A stretch of 5,156 nt of DNA, taken from contig DHYT01000079.1 in the NCBI GenBank assembly GCA_002415465.1, positions 1 to 5,156 on the forward strand, read 5' to 3'. The notes beneath the pieces are model-generated. The model did not search any database. It was not told the DNA's origin and saw only the letters and a program-made list of their open reading frames with translations. The first letter of the stretch is position 1, and each line of letters starts with the position of its first letter. Below, piece after piece: positions 5,131 through 5,156 of the stretch. The translations under genes and the position numbers were made by a program. This stretch comes from Desulfobulbaceae bacterium UBA5123 (lineage in GTDB: Bacteria; Desulfobacterota; Desulfobulbia; Desulfobulbales; UBA5123).

Positions 5131-5156
5131 ATGGCTGAAGGTACGGTAAAATGGTT
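5131..5156 (+). CDS. CspA-family cold-shock protein, first 8 codons only (runs off window)
   Basis: The last 26 bases read MAEGTVKWF (the last codon is incomplete, TT-), the conserved N-terminus of small CspA-type cold-shock domain proteins, which bind single-stranded nucleic acid as RNA chaperones or antiterminators and are usually 65-70 residues long. The GTVKWF strand leads toward the RNP1 motif, which lies outside the window. A strong AAAGGAG ribosome binding site (5117-5123) lies 7 bases before the ATG, and a long leader precedes it, as expected for this family. Whether it is cold-induced or constitutive cannot be told. Confidence 0.88.

Overview
The window (about 58-60% GC by eye) looks like a chromosomal housekeeping segment of a Gram-negative bacterium. 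The gene mix (yqgE/algH, a YkgJ-type cysteine protein, rlmH, a CheW-receiver cheV, nadC and a csp gene) and the style of the proteins suggest a deltaproteobacterium (Desulfobacterota, perhaps Desulfobulbales-like). That placement is an impression from sequence character, not a computed one. I see no insertion sequence, integrase, tRNA, rRNA, CRISPR array or phage gene, and no evidence of a new defence or mobile system.

Layout: positions 1-1027 on the minus strand hold the first 342 codons of a glycogen branching enzyme (glgB), cut off by the window edge inside the catalytic barrel. A divergent intergenic region (1028-1285) carries a good sigma70-type promoter (1192-1220) for the rightward yqgE gene (1286-1837). 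After a 198-base gap comes a TTG-started ykgJ-family gene (2036-2431), followed 13 bases later by rlmH (2445-2915), probably in one transcript. A 94-base gap with a second good promoter (2928-2956) precedes cheV (3010-3978), which is followed after 26 bases by nadC (4005-4847). The last 283 bases before the final gene contain an extended -10 promoter and a long structured leader for a cold-shock protein gene, of which only the first 26 bases (5131-5156) are present.

The genes do not form one pathway: glycogen synthesis, a conserved protein of unclear role, a metal-binding cysteine protein, 23S rRNA modification, chemotaxis coupling, NAD biosynthesis and cold-shock response sit side by side. 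The most interesting non-coding stretch is 4956-5130, the predicted leader of the csp gene. It has several potential hairpins, a perfect 11-base tandem duplication just upstream of the ribosome binding site, and three copies of GGAGTA, the last of which is the ribosome binding site itself. It is a candidate temperature-responsive RNA leader. The rest of the window is ordinary.
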